Shown: positions 49,623-61,703 of the stretch, in pieces
Layout: each line of letters begins with the position of its first letter
Position numbering within the stretch: the first letter of the stretch is position 1
NCBI RefSeq assembly: GCF_029867415.1
Contig: NC_081185.1
Location: 71,433,156-71,497,155 of the forward strand
Source of the DNA: Vicia villosa
Lineage: Eukaryota > Streptophyta > Magnoliopsida > Fabales > Fabaceae
Direction: 5' to 3'
Length of the DNA: 64,000 nucleotides
The notes under the pieces: model-generated
The model's input: only the letters and a program-made list of their open reading frames with translations
Databases searched by the model: none
Told to the model about the DNA's origin: nothing
Translations under genes and position numbers: made by a program

Positions 49623-50109
49623 GATGATGGCAAACCATTCGTCTAAGCTTTGGTAGTAAGTGATAAAGACTCAACAGAGCTCCCCCGTACATCCAGCATC
49701 TATCTCTCAACAAGGCAATCTCTCAATAAAGCTCCCCCGTGCATCCAGCATCTATCTCCCCCTTTGTCAACATCAAAAAGAGAAAACAAGAGAATAGGAG
49801 AGTAACAAGAGAACCATAGATAATAATGCTAGCATGTACAGTATAGTAGGTAAAAGGTAGTTAATGATAGAATGAGACACATATGTGAACAGGAGCAGTT
49901 TTTATGCATGAAGTCACTATAAGCATGTTAATTGATAGCATATTATAGTATCAATAATATTTTTGGAAGTGAACAACAATTACGTTACCGCTTTTTCAAT
50001 ATGACGCCTGGCTTGATGATGAACTACCTTTACGCTAAGAAAAATGTTAGCAAGACAAATAGATATATACATAAAGTAAAGAAATAATATTAAGAGAAAA
50101 CAAACGTAA
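49623..50109 (-). other. Copia 3' untranslated region
   Basis: Between the pol stop and the polypurine tract. It contains a duplicated block with CCCCCGT(A/G)CATCCAGCAT (about 49682 and 49735) and a further CTCCCCC tract, that is, extra purine tracts on the sense strand. No gene. Confidence 0.75.
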
Positions 50110-52170
50110 TTAGCCCAAATTAGAGATATCGAGTATCCCTAATTCCCTACGAATGTTGAAATATTGCTCCGTTGCTAGAGGTTTGGTGAAGATGTCAGCT
50201 AGTTGCTTCTTGCTTTCTACATGTTCAAAAGTAACGTCTCCTTTCTCTACATGATCTCGTAGAAAGTGATGCCTTATTTCAATATGTTTGGTACGTGAGT
50301 GTAAGACAGGATTTTTACTCAAGTTTATGGCGCTTGTGTTGTCGCACATGATAGGTATGTGATCAAGCTTAATACCAAAGTCAAGAAGTTGTTGCTTGAG
50401 CCATAATATTTGTGCACAGCAGCTTCCAGCAGCTACATATTCTGCCTCAGCAGTGGATAATGCAACCGATACTTGTTTCTTACTATGCCAACTTATTAAT
50501 GAGTTTGAGAATAGATGACACGTTCCAGTAGTGCTTTTTCTATCGGATTTGCAGCCAGCAAAATCTGAATCGGAGAATCCTACCAAATGACACTCATTTC
50601 CTTTTGGATACCATAGGCCATATGTAGTAGTTCCACGTAAGTATCGCAGAATTCTTTTGACAGCTTTCAAGTGAGATTCTTTTGGACAAGATTGATATCT
50701 TGCACACATACACACACTAAACATAATGTCTGGTCTTGAGGCAGTAAGATACAATAGTGAACCTATCATACCTCGGTATAATTTCACGTCAACCTCTTTA
50801 CCTTTCTCATCTTTGTCTAGATTTGTATTTGTTGCCATAGGTGTGTCAATTTCCTTTGCTTCACTCATTCCAAATCTTTTGAGCAGCTCCGTACAATATT
50901 TAGTTTGATTCACAAACGTTCCATGACTGAGTTGCTTGATTTGTATGCCAAGGAAGAAATTTAGCTCACCCATGAGACTCATCTCAAATTCACTCTGCAT
51001 AAGCTTAGAAAAGTCTTTGACAAGTTTTGCATTAGTGGACCCAAATATAATATCATCTACATAAATTTGGACTAAGAGAATATCCTTATCTTTTCTTTTA
51101 ATAAAGAGAGTAGTATCAACTTTACCTCTAGAGTACCCTTGACTAAGGAGAAATTTGCTCAAACGTTCGTACCAAGCCCGAGGGGCTTGTTTAAGACCGT
51201 ATAGAGCACGTTTCAGCTTATAAACATGAGTTGGATACATGTAATTCTCAAAGCCGGGTGGCTGAGCAACATAGACTTCTTCATTTATATAGCCATTTAG
51301 AAAGGCACTCTTAACATCCATTTGGAATAGTTTGAAGTCTTTAGAACAAGCATAAGCAAGTAAGAGGCGAATAGCTTCGAGACGTGCTACAGGAGCGTAT
51401 GTCTCTTCATAATCAATACCTTCCTCTTGATTGTAACCTTGGGCAACTAATCTAGCTTTGTTTCTAGTAATAACACCGTTTTCATCAAGTTTGTTACGAA
51501 AAACCCATCTAGTGCCTATTACTTGATGATCTCCCGGATGAGGGACTAAGTCCCAAACATCATTCCGTTTAAATTGGTTTAATTCTTCTTGCATGGCCAT
51601 TAGCCAATGCTCATCAAGTAATGCATCCTTAGCGTTTTTCGGCTCAACTTGTGAAACAAAAGCAAAATGATGGCAGAAGTTACTTATCTTTGAGCGTGTT
51701 GTAACGCCCCTTGAGATGTCTCCTATTATATTGTCAATTGGATGGTCTTTCACGTTTGTCCAGGCCTTGGGAAGTTCTTCATTGTTTGAGATGCTTTCTT
51801 TTTCATTTTCATTGTGAGACTCATCTTTCTCTCTCTCAGCATCTTTCTTTACAATACTTTCATCCTCATCTTCCTTATCCTTGACAATGTCTTCAGTGGA
51901 TGGGCCTGCACCATTAAATGAAAGACCTTTCTCGACATATTTTGCATAAGATTCATCAAAAGAAACGTGTACTACACTTCCTTTACCAAGTATGGCTCCC
52001 CGATTGTTATCTCCATAGGTGACATACCCCTTTTTCTTTGCTTGAAACTCAACGAAAAGAGATAGGTCTCCAGTCATGTGTCTTGAACATCCGCTATCAA
52101 GGAACCACAACCTTTCGGCAATGTCAAGACACTTTTCCTGCAAGATTAATTTAAAGAGGGAGGTCCCCAA
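50110..52170 (-). CDS. pol: Copia pol lacking integrase: protease, RT, RNase H
   Basis: A 686-codon open frame, numbered from the track-style TTG start at 52170. Protease has DSG at 25-27. At about residue 65 the protease region ([14 protein letters not shown]) jumps in frame to the segment that normally follows integrase (VHVSFDES), so the pre-integrase zinc region and the D,D35E core are absent, a loss of several hundred residues. An acidic linker (about 90-135) leads to reverse transcriptase ([17 protein letters not shown] 370-373) and RNase H (D534, E575, D610; [12 protein letters not shown]). No stop or frameshift is seen. The frame is -1 relative to gag and overlaps it by 25 nt, so expression needs frameshifting, unless the shift is a mutation. 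Confidence 0.95.
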   Translation of the reverse strand: MGTSLFKLILQEKCLDIAERLWFLDSGCSRHMTGDLSLFVEFQAKKKGYVTYGDNNRGAILGKGSVVHVSFDESYAKYVEKGLSFNGAGPSTEDIVKDKEDEDESIVKKDAEREKDESHNENEKESISNNEELPKAWTNVKDHPIDNIIGDISRGVTTRSKISNFCHHFAFVSQVEPKNAKDALLDEHWLMAMQEELNQFKRNDVWDLVPHPGDHQVIGTRWVFRNKLDENGVITRNKARLVAQGYNQEEGIDYEETYAPVARLEAIRLLLAYACSKDFKLFQMDVKSAFLNGYINEEVYVAQPPGFENYMYPTHVYKLKRALYGLKQAPRAWYERLSKFLLSQGYSRGKVDTTLFIKRKDKDILLVQIYVDDIIFGSTNAKLVKDFSKLMQSEFEMSLMGELNFFLGIQIKQLSHGTFVNQTKYCTELLKRFGMSEAKEIDTPMATNTNLDKDEKGKEVDVKLYRGMIGSLLYLTASRPDIMFSVCMCARYQSCPKESHLKAVKRILRYLRGTTTYGLWYPKGNECHLVGFSDSDFAGCKSDRKSTTGTCHLFSNSLISWHSKKQVSVALSTAEAEYVAAGSCCAQILWLKQQLLDFGIKLDHIPIMCDNTSAINLSKNPVLHSRTKHIEIRHHFLRDHVEKGDVTFEHVESKKQLADIFTKPLATEQYFNIRRELGILDISNLG
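52078..52155 (-). promoter_or_regulatory. Candidate -1 ribosomal frameshift signal at gag/pol
   Basis: On the minus strand the heptamer T TTA AAT (52155-52149) is phased to the gag frame as X XXY YYZ and is followed at once by the gag stop TAA (52148-52146). A -1 slip here enters the pol frame exactly. After 16 nt a stem forms between 52132-52124 and 52086-52078 (GTGTCTTGA/TCAAGACAC), extended by CAT/ATG and CCG/CGG with small bulges, 15 bp in all. The spacer is longer than the usual 5-9 nt. Confidence 0.55.
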
Positions 52171-53885
52171 TTTTCATTGGGTCCTTGGTAGTGAGTACAC
52201 AATTTGTTGCACTTAGGCAACCATTGAAATACTCCTTTAGGAACTAAAATTCTCCTAAATTTGCATTTTTCAATGGTATGTCCCTTTTTGCAACAATAAT
52301 GACAGGTAATATGATGAGAATATGGAGTTTTGCTAGTTGATACTTTTGGTACAAAAGTGTATTTACTATATAAAGGAGTATACGATCTTTTGAACTTGTT
52401 TGGATCAACCGCAAAAGTCACTTTTGGTTGTAGAGCCTTGTCTAACTTGGCTTTTAGATCTCTCACTTCTTTTTGCCAAATGTGACATGTCTCACAACCA
52501 AACCATGATGTAGGATCTATTTCAACTTTGTCCTTTTGAATGTCTAGCATAGATTGTTTTAAAGCTTCCATATCCCTTTCGGTTTTCTCAACTTTTGATT
52601 CAAGATATGAAAATATTTTCTTATTTGAGGCCAAAAGTTTGAAAGCTTTAATTGCATCTCTATGTAATTCTTCAAAAGCAAGTTTTAGTTGAGAATGAGA
52701 TACCTTATCTACGAGTTCAGGTTTAAGATGACTTACAGCTTTCTTTTTCTTGTTTTGATGAGCCATGAAACATAGGTTTGCTGATTCTTCTTCATCGCTT
52801 GATGAGCTTTCACTAGATGAATCACTTTCCCATGCTATGTAAGCTCTTTTAGATTTGTTATGACCTTTGCTTTGGTTCTTCTCCTTTTCTTTCTTAAGAT
52901 ATGGACAATCCGGTTTGTAGTGACCGGCTTTCCCACAATTGAAGCAAAGACCTTTGATCTTTCCTTTGTTGTCGTCATCTTGTTTGAACATGTTTGATTG
53001 CTTTCTATAGTTGATCAAGCCTTTGTCGGAATGTTTTGCTCCATTTTTCTTTAGATATTTGTTGTATCTTCGCACAAACAGTCCCATTTCCTCATCATCG
53101 GAGTCTTCGTCATCACTTGTGTCACTATCCTTTGGCTCTCGTTTTGAGGTCTTGGAGCTCGAAGCTTTTAGAGCTATTGACTTCTTCTCTACCTCTTTCT
53201 CCATGTTCTTTTCTTTCTTTGTCCTCTTCTCATGCATGTCAAGGCATTTAAGATGCTGTTCATGTTCCTCTAGTTTACCAAAAAGAGTGGTAATGTCTAA
53301 AGTGTTGAGATCATTTGCTTCCTTAATTGCTGTAACTTTAGGTTGCCATTCCCTGTTCAAACATCTTAAGATTTTGTTAGTAGCAACTGCATTGGAAACA
53401 GGTCTATCAAGAGAATTTAATCGATTTTTCAGATGAACGAATCTCTTCTGCATGTTTTCGATGGATTCACCATCTTCCATGTGGAAGAGTTCGAACTCTT
53501 GAGTTAACGTATTGATCCTAGCTAGTTTGACATCATCCGTTCCCTCGTGGGCAACTTGCAATGTGTCCCACATAGCTTTAGCTGATCTACAATGGGAAAC
53601 ACGATAGTATTCATCAACTCCTAGAGCTGAGATTAGAATGTTTCTCGCTTTCCAATCGTATGCATATCTCTTTTCATCTTCAGCATTCCAAGTATCTTCT
53701 GGTTTTGGAACAACTGCACCAGCTGCATTTGTCATGGTGATCTGAAATGGACCATTGACAATAGCTGTCCAGATGTTCCTATCAATTGCATTGATATGGA
53801 CACACATACAATCCTTCCAATAGCCGTAGTTTTCGCCGTTGAAAACTGGAGCTCTATTATGAGCCCCTTTAGGTCCGGAAGCCAT
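52146..53885 (-). CDS. gag: Copia gag with two CCHC zinc knuckles
   Basis: The frame is open from 53939, but the likely start is the ATG at 53885 ([11 protein letters not shown]), just after the primer binding site; this gives about 579 residues. The typical copia N-terminus ([13 protein letters not shown]) and capsid region ([16 protein letters not shown]) lead to an acidic serine-rich stretch. A first CCHC knuckle ([14 protein letters not shown], residues about 314-327), a coiled-coil-prone stretch (about 420-455) and a second CCHC knuckle ([14 protein letters not shown], about 528-541) follow. Gag forms the particle and binds RNA. The frame is intact and ends with a TAA next to a slippery heptamer. 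Confidence 0.94.
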   Translation of the reverse strand: MASGPKGAHNRAPVFNGENYGYWKDCMCVHINAIDRNIWTAIVNGPFQITMTNAAGAVVPKPEDTWNAEDEKRYAYDWKARNILISALGVDEYYRVSHCRSAKAMWDTLQVAHEGTDDVKLARINTLTQEFELFHMEDGESIENMQKRFVHLKNRLNSLDRPVSNAVATNKILRCLNREWQPKVTAIKEANDLNTLDITTLFGKLEEHEQHLKCLDMHEKRTKKEKNMEKEVEKKSIALKASSSKTSKREPKDSDTSDDEDSDDEEMGLFVRRYNKYLKKNGAKHSDKGLINYRKQSNMFKQDDDNKGKIKGLCFNCGKAGHYKPDCPYLKKEKEKNQSKGHNKSKRAYIAWESDSSSESSSSDEEESANLCFMAHQNKKKKAVSHLKPELVDKVSHSQLKLAFEELHRDAIKAFKLLASNKKIFSYLESKVEKTERDMEALKQSMLDIQKDKVEIDPTSWFGCETCHIWQKEVRDLKAKLDKALQPKVTFAVDPNKFKRSYTPLYSKYTFVPKVSTSKTPYSHHITCHYCCKKGHTIEKCKFRRILVPKGVFQWLPKCNKLCTHYQGPNENWGPPSLN

Positions 53886-53925
53886 CTTTCCAATAAGTGT
53901 TTCACGTAGCACGGAATAAACCAGA

Positions 53926-53938
53926 GCTCTTGATGCCA
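53926..53938 (-). other. Primer binding site of copia element
   Basis: On the minus strand TGGCATCAAGAGC, 2 bases from the LTR end. It is the initiator-Met site with one extra A compared with TGGCATCAGAGC. Confidence 0.85.
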
Positions 53939-53940
53939 CT

Positions 53941-55471
53941 TGTTAGACGCTGGCCTTAGGATCTAGAGGGGGGGTGAATAGATCGTTCACAGTTTTACGG
54001 ATTTAAACGACTTTTCAGCGGAAGTGAATTCTGAATCGACTCGCGTCTATTCCGAACCACTATCGAAACGATTATATATGTGTTTTAAAAAACCAGTCAA
54101 AGACTTGAAGTAAATGATAAGAGTATATGTCGCAGAATCAAGATGTTTCTCTTATGAAAATCAGATTAACTTTTTGTATGATGGACAATGTTTGCAATGC
54201 AGTAAGAGTGATAGAAACAAATATACAAACACTTGGTGATAATGATCAAATTGAAGGTAATTCAATGTGTGATGGATTGTGATGTTTATGAACGAACTTA
54301 ATTCACAATCTTAACACTCGAATCGTTGATCAATTTGCTATTATAACCAAATATGAACAGAATGTAAATGAAAAAGTAAAAGCGACAAGAACACGATATT
54401 TGTTTAGGCAGTTCGTCGACCGTCCTCGCTACGACTACGTCTGCCCCCAATTCCAAATTGAAATTGGGTAATCTTTCATTAATGTTGAAAGTAGTATATA
54501 CAAAGAAGATAACAAAGCGATAAACGATAAACCAATTATGTCGATCCTTTGAATCTTCTTCCCCCTTAATCTTGAGCCAGATCAAGGTTATCCAAGAGCT
54601 TCACTTTGATTCCCTTCTGCAGTGTCTTGATTCCTTGAACTCCCCGTTCCTCAATCGTTACACTCAGCCGAATCCTCAATGAACGCCTCTTGATAAAAAC
54701 CCCCAAGAACCACCCGTCGTGGAGGACAAAACCCGCAGATTTTATTCACCAACAAACCCCACAAACCTTCACCCACTAGGAATCTTCAATTCCGTTCCAT
54801 GGACATTATCGAACTCATCACTAACCCGCAACGCAAGAATGATTATGTGTAATTGTGTTGGAGATGATGAAGAACGAAGATGAGAAGCGTTTGTGTATCT
54901 TTCAGTCGTTGGTGTTGCTTGAATAATTACCCTTGCACAATATATATGATTGCATAACAGTTAGAACCAAGAAAAACTGATTTTTGAACTTTCTTGATCA
55001 GTTAGGTCGACCACTTGTAGTGCTTAGGTCGACCTAACAGAGCTTGCAGAATTTTGCTCCCAGTTAGGTCGACCTGTTGAAGGAGTAGGTCGACCAGAAT
55101 CCTCTTCTGATGCATTCTGGGGACATTTTCACAGATTAGGTCGACCTAGTTGATGTGTAGGTCGACCTAACAGGCTGGTATGTAGAATTCATCAATTTAG
55201 GTCGACCTAAATGATGTGTGGGTCGACCTAGCAGGAGTATATGAATTTTTCTCCATTTTAGGTCGACCTGGGTTGATGGTAGGTCGACCTAACTGCTGTT
55301 TTTCTGCATTCTTCTTGTTTTGCTTGTGTTGAGACAACCTATAAACATATAAACATAATGGGTTGACCTATGAGTGATCAATGCTTGCTTTTCTTTGGGT
55401 TTTCTGCTTCCGTCTTGTTGTTTGAATGCTTATTTGAGTTTGCCATGAATCAAAAACATCTTTGGGTGTAA
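53941..55471 (-). mobile_element. Copia 5' LTR (right)
   Basis: Aligned to 48064-49595; the outer end stops at GTGTAA and lacks the last bases (TCTTGTATTCACA in plus sense) present in the left LTR. It carries the second GGTCGACC array at 55005-55289. Confidence 0.9.
55005..55289. repeat. Array of ten GGTCGACC palindromes (right LTR)
   Basis: Same array as 49129-49413, shifted by 5876 bp with all ten palindromes kept. Confidence 0.96.
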
Positions 55472-56782
55472 AATAGTATGTTTTAAATGTTTTCTTAAAT
55501 ACTTTAAAATATATATTTTCATTGTGTTTTAACCTAATTACTTTGTGAATAATTTTATGATAAAACCCTAATCATTTAGGTCTTAATTAGGTATAGATTT
55601 GATCTTTACCTTAATTAAGTTGACTTTTGTCAAATTGCAAAACTGTTTTCAATCTCTGATTAAACAGATGATTAAGGTTTTCAAACAACAAAACCTTATA
55701 TCATTTCAATCATTTTCAACTGTTTTTTAAACAGTAAATCATTTTTAAGTGGGCCTCTAATAGAGTGTAAGTCCCAACACCTTCTTCTCTTCTTAGCTTG
55801 TTTTCAAAACTGTATTTACAAAATCTCCTTTCTGTTTTCAAAACATTCTTCTGGTATTTGAAGGGCATTATTCCCGGTGAAACTCTTCAGATACCTATGT
55901 GACCTTTGTCCATCTTCACTTCTTCTGTTTTCAAAACCCTTAACTGTTTATCATATATATATTCAACTGTTATCCATCAATTGCTGGTAAGGCTTTGTAC
56001 ATACTTCTTCAAAGGCCTCCACTCCATCCAGGTTAGGCTTTACAAGCTTTCAATTTACAGTCTTTATTTAAATTATTGTCAAATATAGAACTGTTTATAT
56101 ATATTAGAACTACGTTTGAGTATAAACCCTAGGACAGTTAAACTATATATATATTATAGGAATATGACCTAGGATTGAGAATGTCTTCCCGGTGAAGGCT
56201 CTTTCCTAATTAGAGATCTGTAGTTCAAACCCCCAAGATGAATTATTCCCGGTGAAACATCTTGGCAAAAACCTTAGAATCCAAAAAAATAGGACACATC
56301 CACCCAAAGAGGAATTATTCCCGGTGAAACCTCTTACCCATTTGCTTAAAGCCAAAATAAGTTCAAAACCACATAGCTTTCTCTTGTGCTATAACAAGGA
56401 CCCTCGATGACCCTCGATTAGCCTCCTCTTGGGCAATGTACAAGGACCCACAGGCTTCTTAAAAGCATTTCCAGCTTCCTCTTGAGCTTGTATACAAGGA
56501 CCCATCAGGTTTCTTATAAACATAGGAACAGGTCTTTAGTCACCTTTTAACATACCCTGGTGAGTTTCTTCCAATTTAAACCAGACTTTAAACAAGCTAA
56601 GTTTGTCTCAATTTTATATTGAGCACACCTTTTGGAATGAGAGTTATGGACAGTCTCTGTCACCCTTATCTTCATCAATCTTCCTTAGCAGAGTCTAGGA
56701 TCCATGTTTGCTCATCCTCAGCAAGTGTCAGCCTTCATCTTGGGCTTTAAACAAGAAGTCTCCACTAGATAATCTTTCTGCC

Positions 56783-56966
56783 ATTCATTTTAACAAAAAC
56801 CCCTGGAAAGGGTTAGCCTCCAAACATTCCTTCATTTTAACAAAAACCCCTGGAAAGGGTTAGCCTCCAAACATTCCTTCATTTTAACAAAAAACCCCTG
56901 GAAAGGGTTAGCCTCCAAACATTCCTTCATTTTAACAAAAACCCCTGGAAAGGGTTAGCCTCCAAA
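56783..56966 (+). repeat. 47-bp tandem repeat in solo LTR C
   Basis: Four units anchored on ACCCCTGGAAAGGG at 56799, 56846, 56894 and 56941 (periods 47, 48, 47). Decayed single units follow at about 57027 and 57104. Confidence 0.95.
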
Positions 56967-58595
56967 ATCACTTCTTCAAAAACCAAAGATTCATTCTCTT
57001 AGGAGATAATTTCCCCAAAAGAGTCAAAACCCCTGGAAAGGGTCAGCCTCCAAAAACATGACAAAAATCAGTCTTTTAACAGACAATTTCTCCAGCTGAG
57101 TCAAAATCCCTGGAAAGGGTTAGCTTCCAAAAAAAAATCAGTCTTTTAATAAATAAATCCTTCAATAGAGTCAAAATCCAACAAAAACAGTTAGCCTCAA
57201 CCTTGGGCTTCATACAAGGCACCAAAACAATAAAACTCCCCCTAGTGAGTCCTTCATTATTCAGTAGCCACAACCTTGGGCTTTGTACAAGGAAGATAAA
57301 CCATATGTCGTGTGTCAAAGATTCCTAACATCTAGGATCTTTTCCCATAGAGTCATCCATACTCAGTTTATTTAAGAGTCCGCCACAACCTTGGGCTTCA
57401 TACAAGGCAGAAAATAATATTTCTTCTAGTTAGAGTCAGCCTCAATTCTGGGCTTTGTACAGAACACCAAATAAAACCCATCAAAATAGATTTTCCCTAA
57501 GTAGAGTCAGCCTCAATTCTAGGCTTTGTACAGAACATAAAAATCTCTTGTAAATTAATCCCCAGTGGAGTTTTTTCTCCCAGAGTCATAATAACAATCA
57601 ATCAATCAAAAAGCCTCAAGCTTGGGCCTCATACAAGCCAGTTAAAAATCAAATCTTTTATACAGTAGATAGACATAACTTACCTCTATAGAGAGATCTT
57701 TCTTCTATCTCACCACATTCAAACAAACAAACATTACATTTCATTTTAATTTTAATCAAGTCTCCCATTTAGGATTTTGAAAGGCATGAGCTGGCAGTAA
57801 AACCCAGACATGTGGTAACTTTCCCTAATTTGGATGAGCATTTTTCTTTCATTTAAGAGGCATTTGACTGGTATACTTGCACATACACAAGTAAGGTCCC
57901 CCTCTTGAATGAAATGAATTCAGTTATTCTGTCACTCTTTTAATGTTTGTGGTGGAATAGTAGAAATACCTCTCTGTAAAGATAAATTCATGTCTCTTTA
58001 CTGTAAACAGAGATTTAATTCAAAGCTTCAACCTTGAGCTTCAAGCAAGGCACCCAAAAATAATTAATAATTAATTAGTTCCCCGAACTACATTAAGCTC
58101 TGACTTCCATTAGGGATATGTAGGCATGAGGTTCACAAGGAATCTCAGCGAGCTAATAAAATACCAAAAATAGTCAGTCAGTCTGTCTGTCTTTCTTTTA
58201 TTCAATTCAATTCCTTCTCCTAACACAAAGGAGAAACTTTCCCAATAATCATTAGCAGCACAAACACATTTAGACACAGAGAAGGTTCCTGTAGAGTACT
58301 ACAGATATGTAGGGTGTTTAAACACTTCCCTATGTATAACCGACCTCCCGGACTCCAGAATTTCTAGTCTAGGTGTAATCCCCACACTTAGCAAACTCCT
58401 AGGGTTTAGTTGAGATCTTTTTTCCCCTTTCCTACTCGTAGGACAAATAAGAAAGTTCGTGTGATATCGTAGGAAGAACTGAAATAAAATTCATCCCACC
58501 ACGGGCGCATTCTCCTTCCAAATTTCGCGTGAAGGGTCTAGCGTGCCGTCCTCCCAAGTGAAACGGGGAGGTAAAAAAAACGACACCACAACCAC

Positions 58596-59170
58596 TTACT
58601 TGGCTGAGGATACAATAAAACCTCTGGAGATTATGTTCCAACATCCTTTAGAACATCCACGCAGAGTCCATCTGGCTTGGCTCTGAGATAATATACTGCT
58701 TCTTTAAAAACTTCCATGTTTGCAGCAGTATACTTTTTCATCAGCTTTCTCCCCCTTAACATTAGCTGATGCACATGAGGAAGAAAATACAAGACACTCC
58801 CCCTCAAATAGAGAATTGACAAACCTTACACAACTTCCTCTCCTAGAACATAAGAGGATACTCAACCAATAGACATACTTACTTGAACCATCCATTTACA
58901 GACATAGGGAACCAGACCTCTATATTGGATGACTCAGAACACAAGACAATCAGTGTTCATGACTCAAAAATAAGACTCTAAACAGTAAGAAAAACTGACT
59001 TAGAATAGAAAGCCTATTCAATATCTTTGCAAAAGCAACTGCAAGGAAAGACCTCAGACTTAACAATGTCTGTACACTAACCTTATTCCCTATGTTTGTC
59101 ACAAGTTGACAAACATAACCTATATAGACTCTAAACTTACCCACATCCGAAAGAAGGACATGAGAGACAA
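58596..59170 (-). other. 3' region of SIRE relative (no gene)
   Basis: After the protease fragment, similarity to pol ends near 59180. Several short minus-strand frames of 63 to 101 codons cover this stretch, but none resembles a known protein. Purine tracts on the minus strand near 58748 and 58797 resemble those of the plus-strand SIRE element. Confidence 0.6.
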
Positions 59171-59260
59171 GTAATAGAGGGAGAGTTACCATTACCAATA
59201 GTTTCTTATCCAATGATCTTTTCCTTTTGGTTCCCTCCAAATCTGGCATCTCCACCGAAT

Positions 59261-60576
59261 TTAAGTTCTAAGCTTTGGAACATAGACCTTCTTCCCGTCA
59301 TGTGACGCGAACATCCAGAGTCCAGGTAGCATGACTGGTATTTTGACTTCACTGCCAAGGGCATCTGCAACATAGACAATTTTCATCTTAGATACCCATA
59401 TCTTTTTGGGTCCTTTGATGTTAGTGTGCCTGAAGTTTTGTCTTAGCTTAGGTTTAGCACAATAGTTTTCAAAGTAGGATGTATATCTAATGTTGTGAGT
59501 ATGACCAAAGATAAACTGTGTGTGCAAAGGTTTATATTTTATTTTCATGTCATCAACTGGTTTAGGTATATATGGTTCCTTACCCTGAGGTGTTTCGTAG
59601 CCAATTCCATTTCGATTGCTTCTACTGACACCATAAATCATTGAGGCTATTTTGCTTCTGTTTATGCTTTTAACAAGAAATTTTTGAAACCTGTCATCAT
59701 ATTCTTTCAGAATATCAGATTTTAAGGTGCTATCTAAATTAAGGATTTTTGTTTCTGTTTCCTCTATTAGTTGTGTATTGTTATCTTTAAGTTAGGAATT
59801 TTCTTGTTTAAGTTTCTTTGTTTCAGTTAATAGTTCAACCTTTAGCTTTTTAAATTTTGTTCTTAATCTATTGTGTCTTTCTAAGAGTTCTGATAAGCTT
59901 TCATCAAGCTATTTTCTAGTGAGTTCAGAAAATACCTCATTTGATTCAGCTTCTAAGTCTGAATCATTTTTTGTGGTGGCCATGTATGCTATGTTGGCAT
60001 GTTCATCTTCTAAGTTGTATTCGTCTTCAGATGATTCAGAATCATCCCAAGTAGCCATCAGGCTTTTCTTCCTTTCAAATATTTTCTTAGGCCTTTCTTT
60101 TTGCAGTTTAGGACATTCACTTTTAAAGTGTTTTGGTTCGTTGCATTCATAGCTCACATCGCTTCTTCTGCTAGGCCTTCTGTATTCAGAGGTTTCTCCT
60201 TTATATTCTGGTCTTCTGAAGTTTCTCAACTTCCTTTGCTTATTCCTCTAGAGTTGATTTACTCTCCTGGATATAAGAGATAACTCATCTTCTTCCTCAG
60301 ATCCAGACTCACTTGGGTACTCTTCCTTAGCCTGTAAAGCATTAATTTCAGATTTTTTAACAGATTTAAGAGCTATAGTCTTACCTTTCTTTTGAGACTC
60401 ATTTGCATCGAGCTCAATCTCATGACTTCTTAGCGCACTGATGAGTTCTTCAAGGGATACTTCATCAAGATTCTTTGAAACTTTGAATAATGTAACCATT
60501 GGCCCCCATCTTCTTGGTAGACTTCTAATAATCTTCTTTACATGATCAGCTTTGGTAAATCCTTTGTTTAGAACTC
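59261..60576 (-). pseudogene. gag: SIRE-type gag C-terminal part and protease start, copy B
   Basis: Equivalent to gag from the YTKADHVKKII region through the zinc knuckle to the gag end. Open pieces are 60499-60248, 60229-59909 and 59641-59261. The knuckle is damaged (first Cys is Ser, Gly is Lys). The last piece ends DGKKVYVPKLRT in the gag frame, while the +1 frame of the same DNA reads the protease motif [16 protein letters not shown] and meets a stop soon after, near 59205. It is about 75 percent like copy A at the protein level by eye. Confidence 0.85.
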
Positions 60577-61703
60577 ACTGCTAAGGACAGCTGCAATAAA
60601 TCTTTTTGGGTCATTTTGTGTTAGTGTGCCTAAAGTTCTGTTTGACTTTAGGTCTGGCATTAGAAGTATCAGAATATGATGTATATTTGATATCATGAGT
60701 GTGTCCAAAATTAAATTGTGTGTGCAATGGTTTATATGTGATTGTCATTTCATCAACCGGTTTAGGTTGATATGTTTCCTTTCCTTTGGGTGTATTATAG
60801 CCAATACCAGTTCTATTGTTTCTACTTACACCATAAATCATATAAGCTATTTTGCTTCTGTTTATACTTTTAGCAAGAAATTTTTGAAAACCATCGTCAT
60901 ATTCTTTCAAAATAACTTTAGTACTTGAAGAACTTTCTGACTTAAGGTTTTTTTGATTTTTCAGATCTTCTAAAAGTTTCATATTATTATCTTTACGCTC
61001 GGCATTCTCAATTTTAAGTTTTTATGTTTCAACTGCAAAGCTGTTCTTTAGCTTCTAATATTTGATTTTTAATCTGTTGTGGTTCTTACATTAGTTTATG
61101 CTTTTGAATCTGAACTATTTTCAGTGGTGGCCATGAATGCTATGTTAGCATGTTCATCTTCTGAGTTGTATTTGTCTTCAGATGATTCAGAATCCCATGT
61201 AGCCATCAAACTTTTCTTCTTTTCAAACCTCTTCTTAGGCCTTTCTCTTTGTAGTCTGGGAAATTCACTCTTGAAATGTCCCGGTTCATTACATTCATAT
61301 CATACATTACCTTTTCTGCTGGTCCTTTTGTATTCAGAGGATTCTCCTTTATATTTTGGTCTTCTAAATTTTCTGAACCTTCTTTGCTTGTTCTTCCAAA
61401 GTTGATTCACTCTTCTGGAAAGAAGAGATAACTCATCTTCCTCCTCTGATCCGGATTCGTTTGAGCATTCTTCCTTAGCCTGTAAAGTGTTAGTTTCAAA
61501 TTTTTTAATAGATTTAAGATCTATAGTCTTACCTTTCTTGGCTCATTTTCATCGAGCTCGATCTCGTGACTTCTTAGAGCACTGATGAGTTCTTCTAGGG
61601 ATACTTCATCTAGATTTTTTGCGAATTTGAACGCTGTAACCATTGGTCCCCATCTTCTTGGTAGACTTCTGATTATTTTCTTGACATGATCAACTTTAGT
61701 ATA
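60577..61703 (-). pseudogene. gag: SIRE-type gag C-terminal part, copy A
   Basis: Continues from the gag start region and covers the same stretch as copy B. It contains the stop after VLNK (a GGA-like codon is TGA), a zinc knuckle with one Cys codon changed to TGA and the last Cys to Phe, and the open piece 60982-60611 (MIYGVSRNNRTGIGY). It lacks about 28 nt near its end. The junction to copy B is at about 60571-60580. Confidence 0.82.

Larger units (their letters stand above)
48064..55471 (-). mobile_element. Integrase-less Ty1/copia element
   Basis: A minus-strand element of about 7.4 kb with LTRs at 48064-49608 and 53941-55471, a primer binding site, gag, a shortened pol and a polypurine tract. 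LTRs differ at about six positions by eye plus one G in a G run. The outer 13 bp or so of the right LTR are missing and no target duplication is seen. Integrase is absent, so integration would need help from a related element. Confidence 0.92.
46249..58590 (+). mobile_element. Ogre/Tat-type solo LTR C, split by a copia element
   Basis: The LTR consists of 46249-48063 and 55472-58590, about 4.9 kb. It starts TGTCATACCCTAATTTTTG, ends CGACACCACA and is flanked by perfect target duplications ACCAC at 46244-46248 and 58591-58595. The right part carries many short repeats (TTCCCGGTGAA, CCCCTGGAAAGGG, TTGGGCTT...TACAAGG). There is no internal region, so it is a solo LTR. Confidence 0.9.

Noticed and set aside
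52146..52170. Splice acceptor TTAATCTTGCAG between gag and pol as the way to express pol
   Set aside because: No matching donor could be identified by eye, and the acceptor-like word may be chance; kept only as an alternative to frameshifting.
59039..59140. Possible 102-bp intron (GTAAGT to CCTTGCAG, minus strand) after the protease fragment
   Set aside because: Good splice consensus but no frame is restored by removing it, and the element is a pseudogene; chance is likely.
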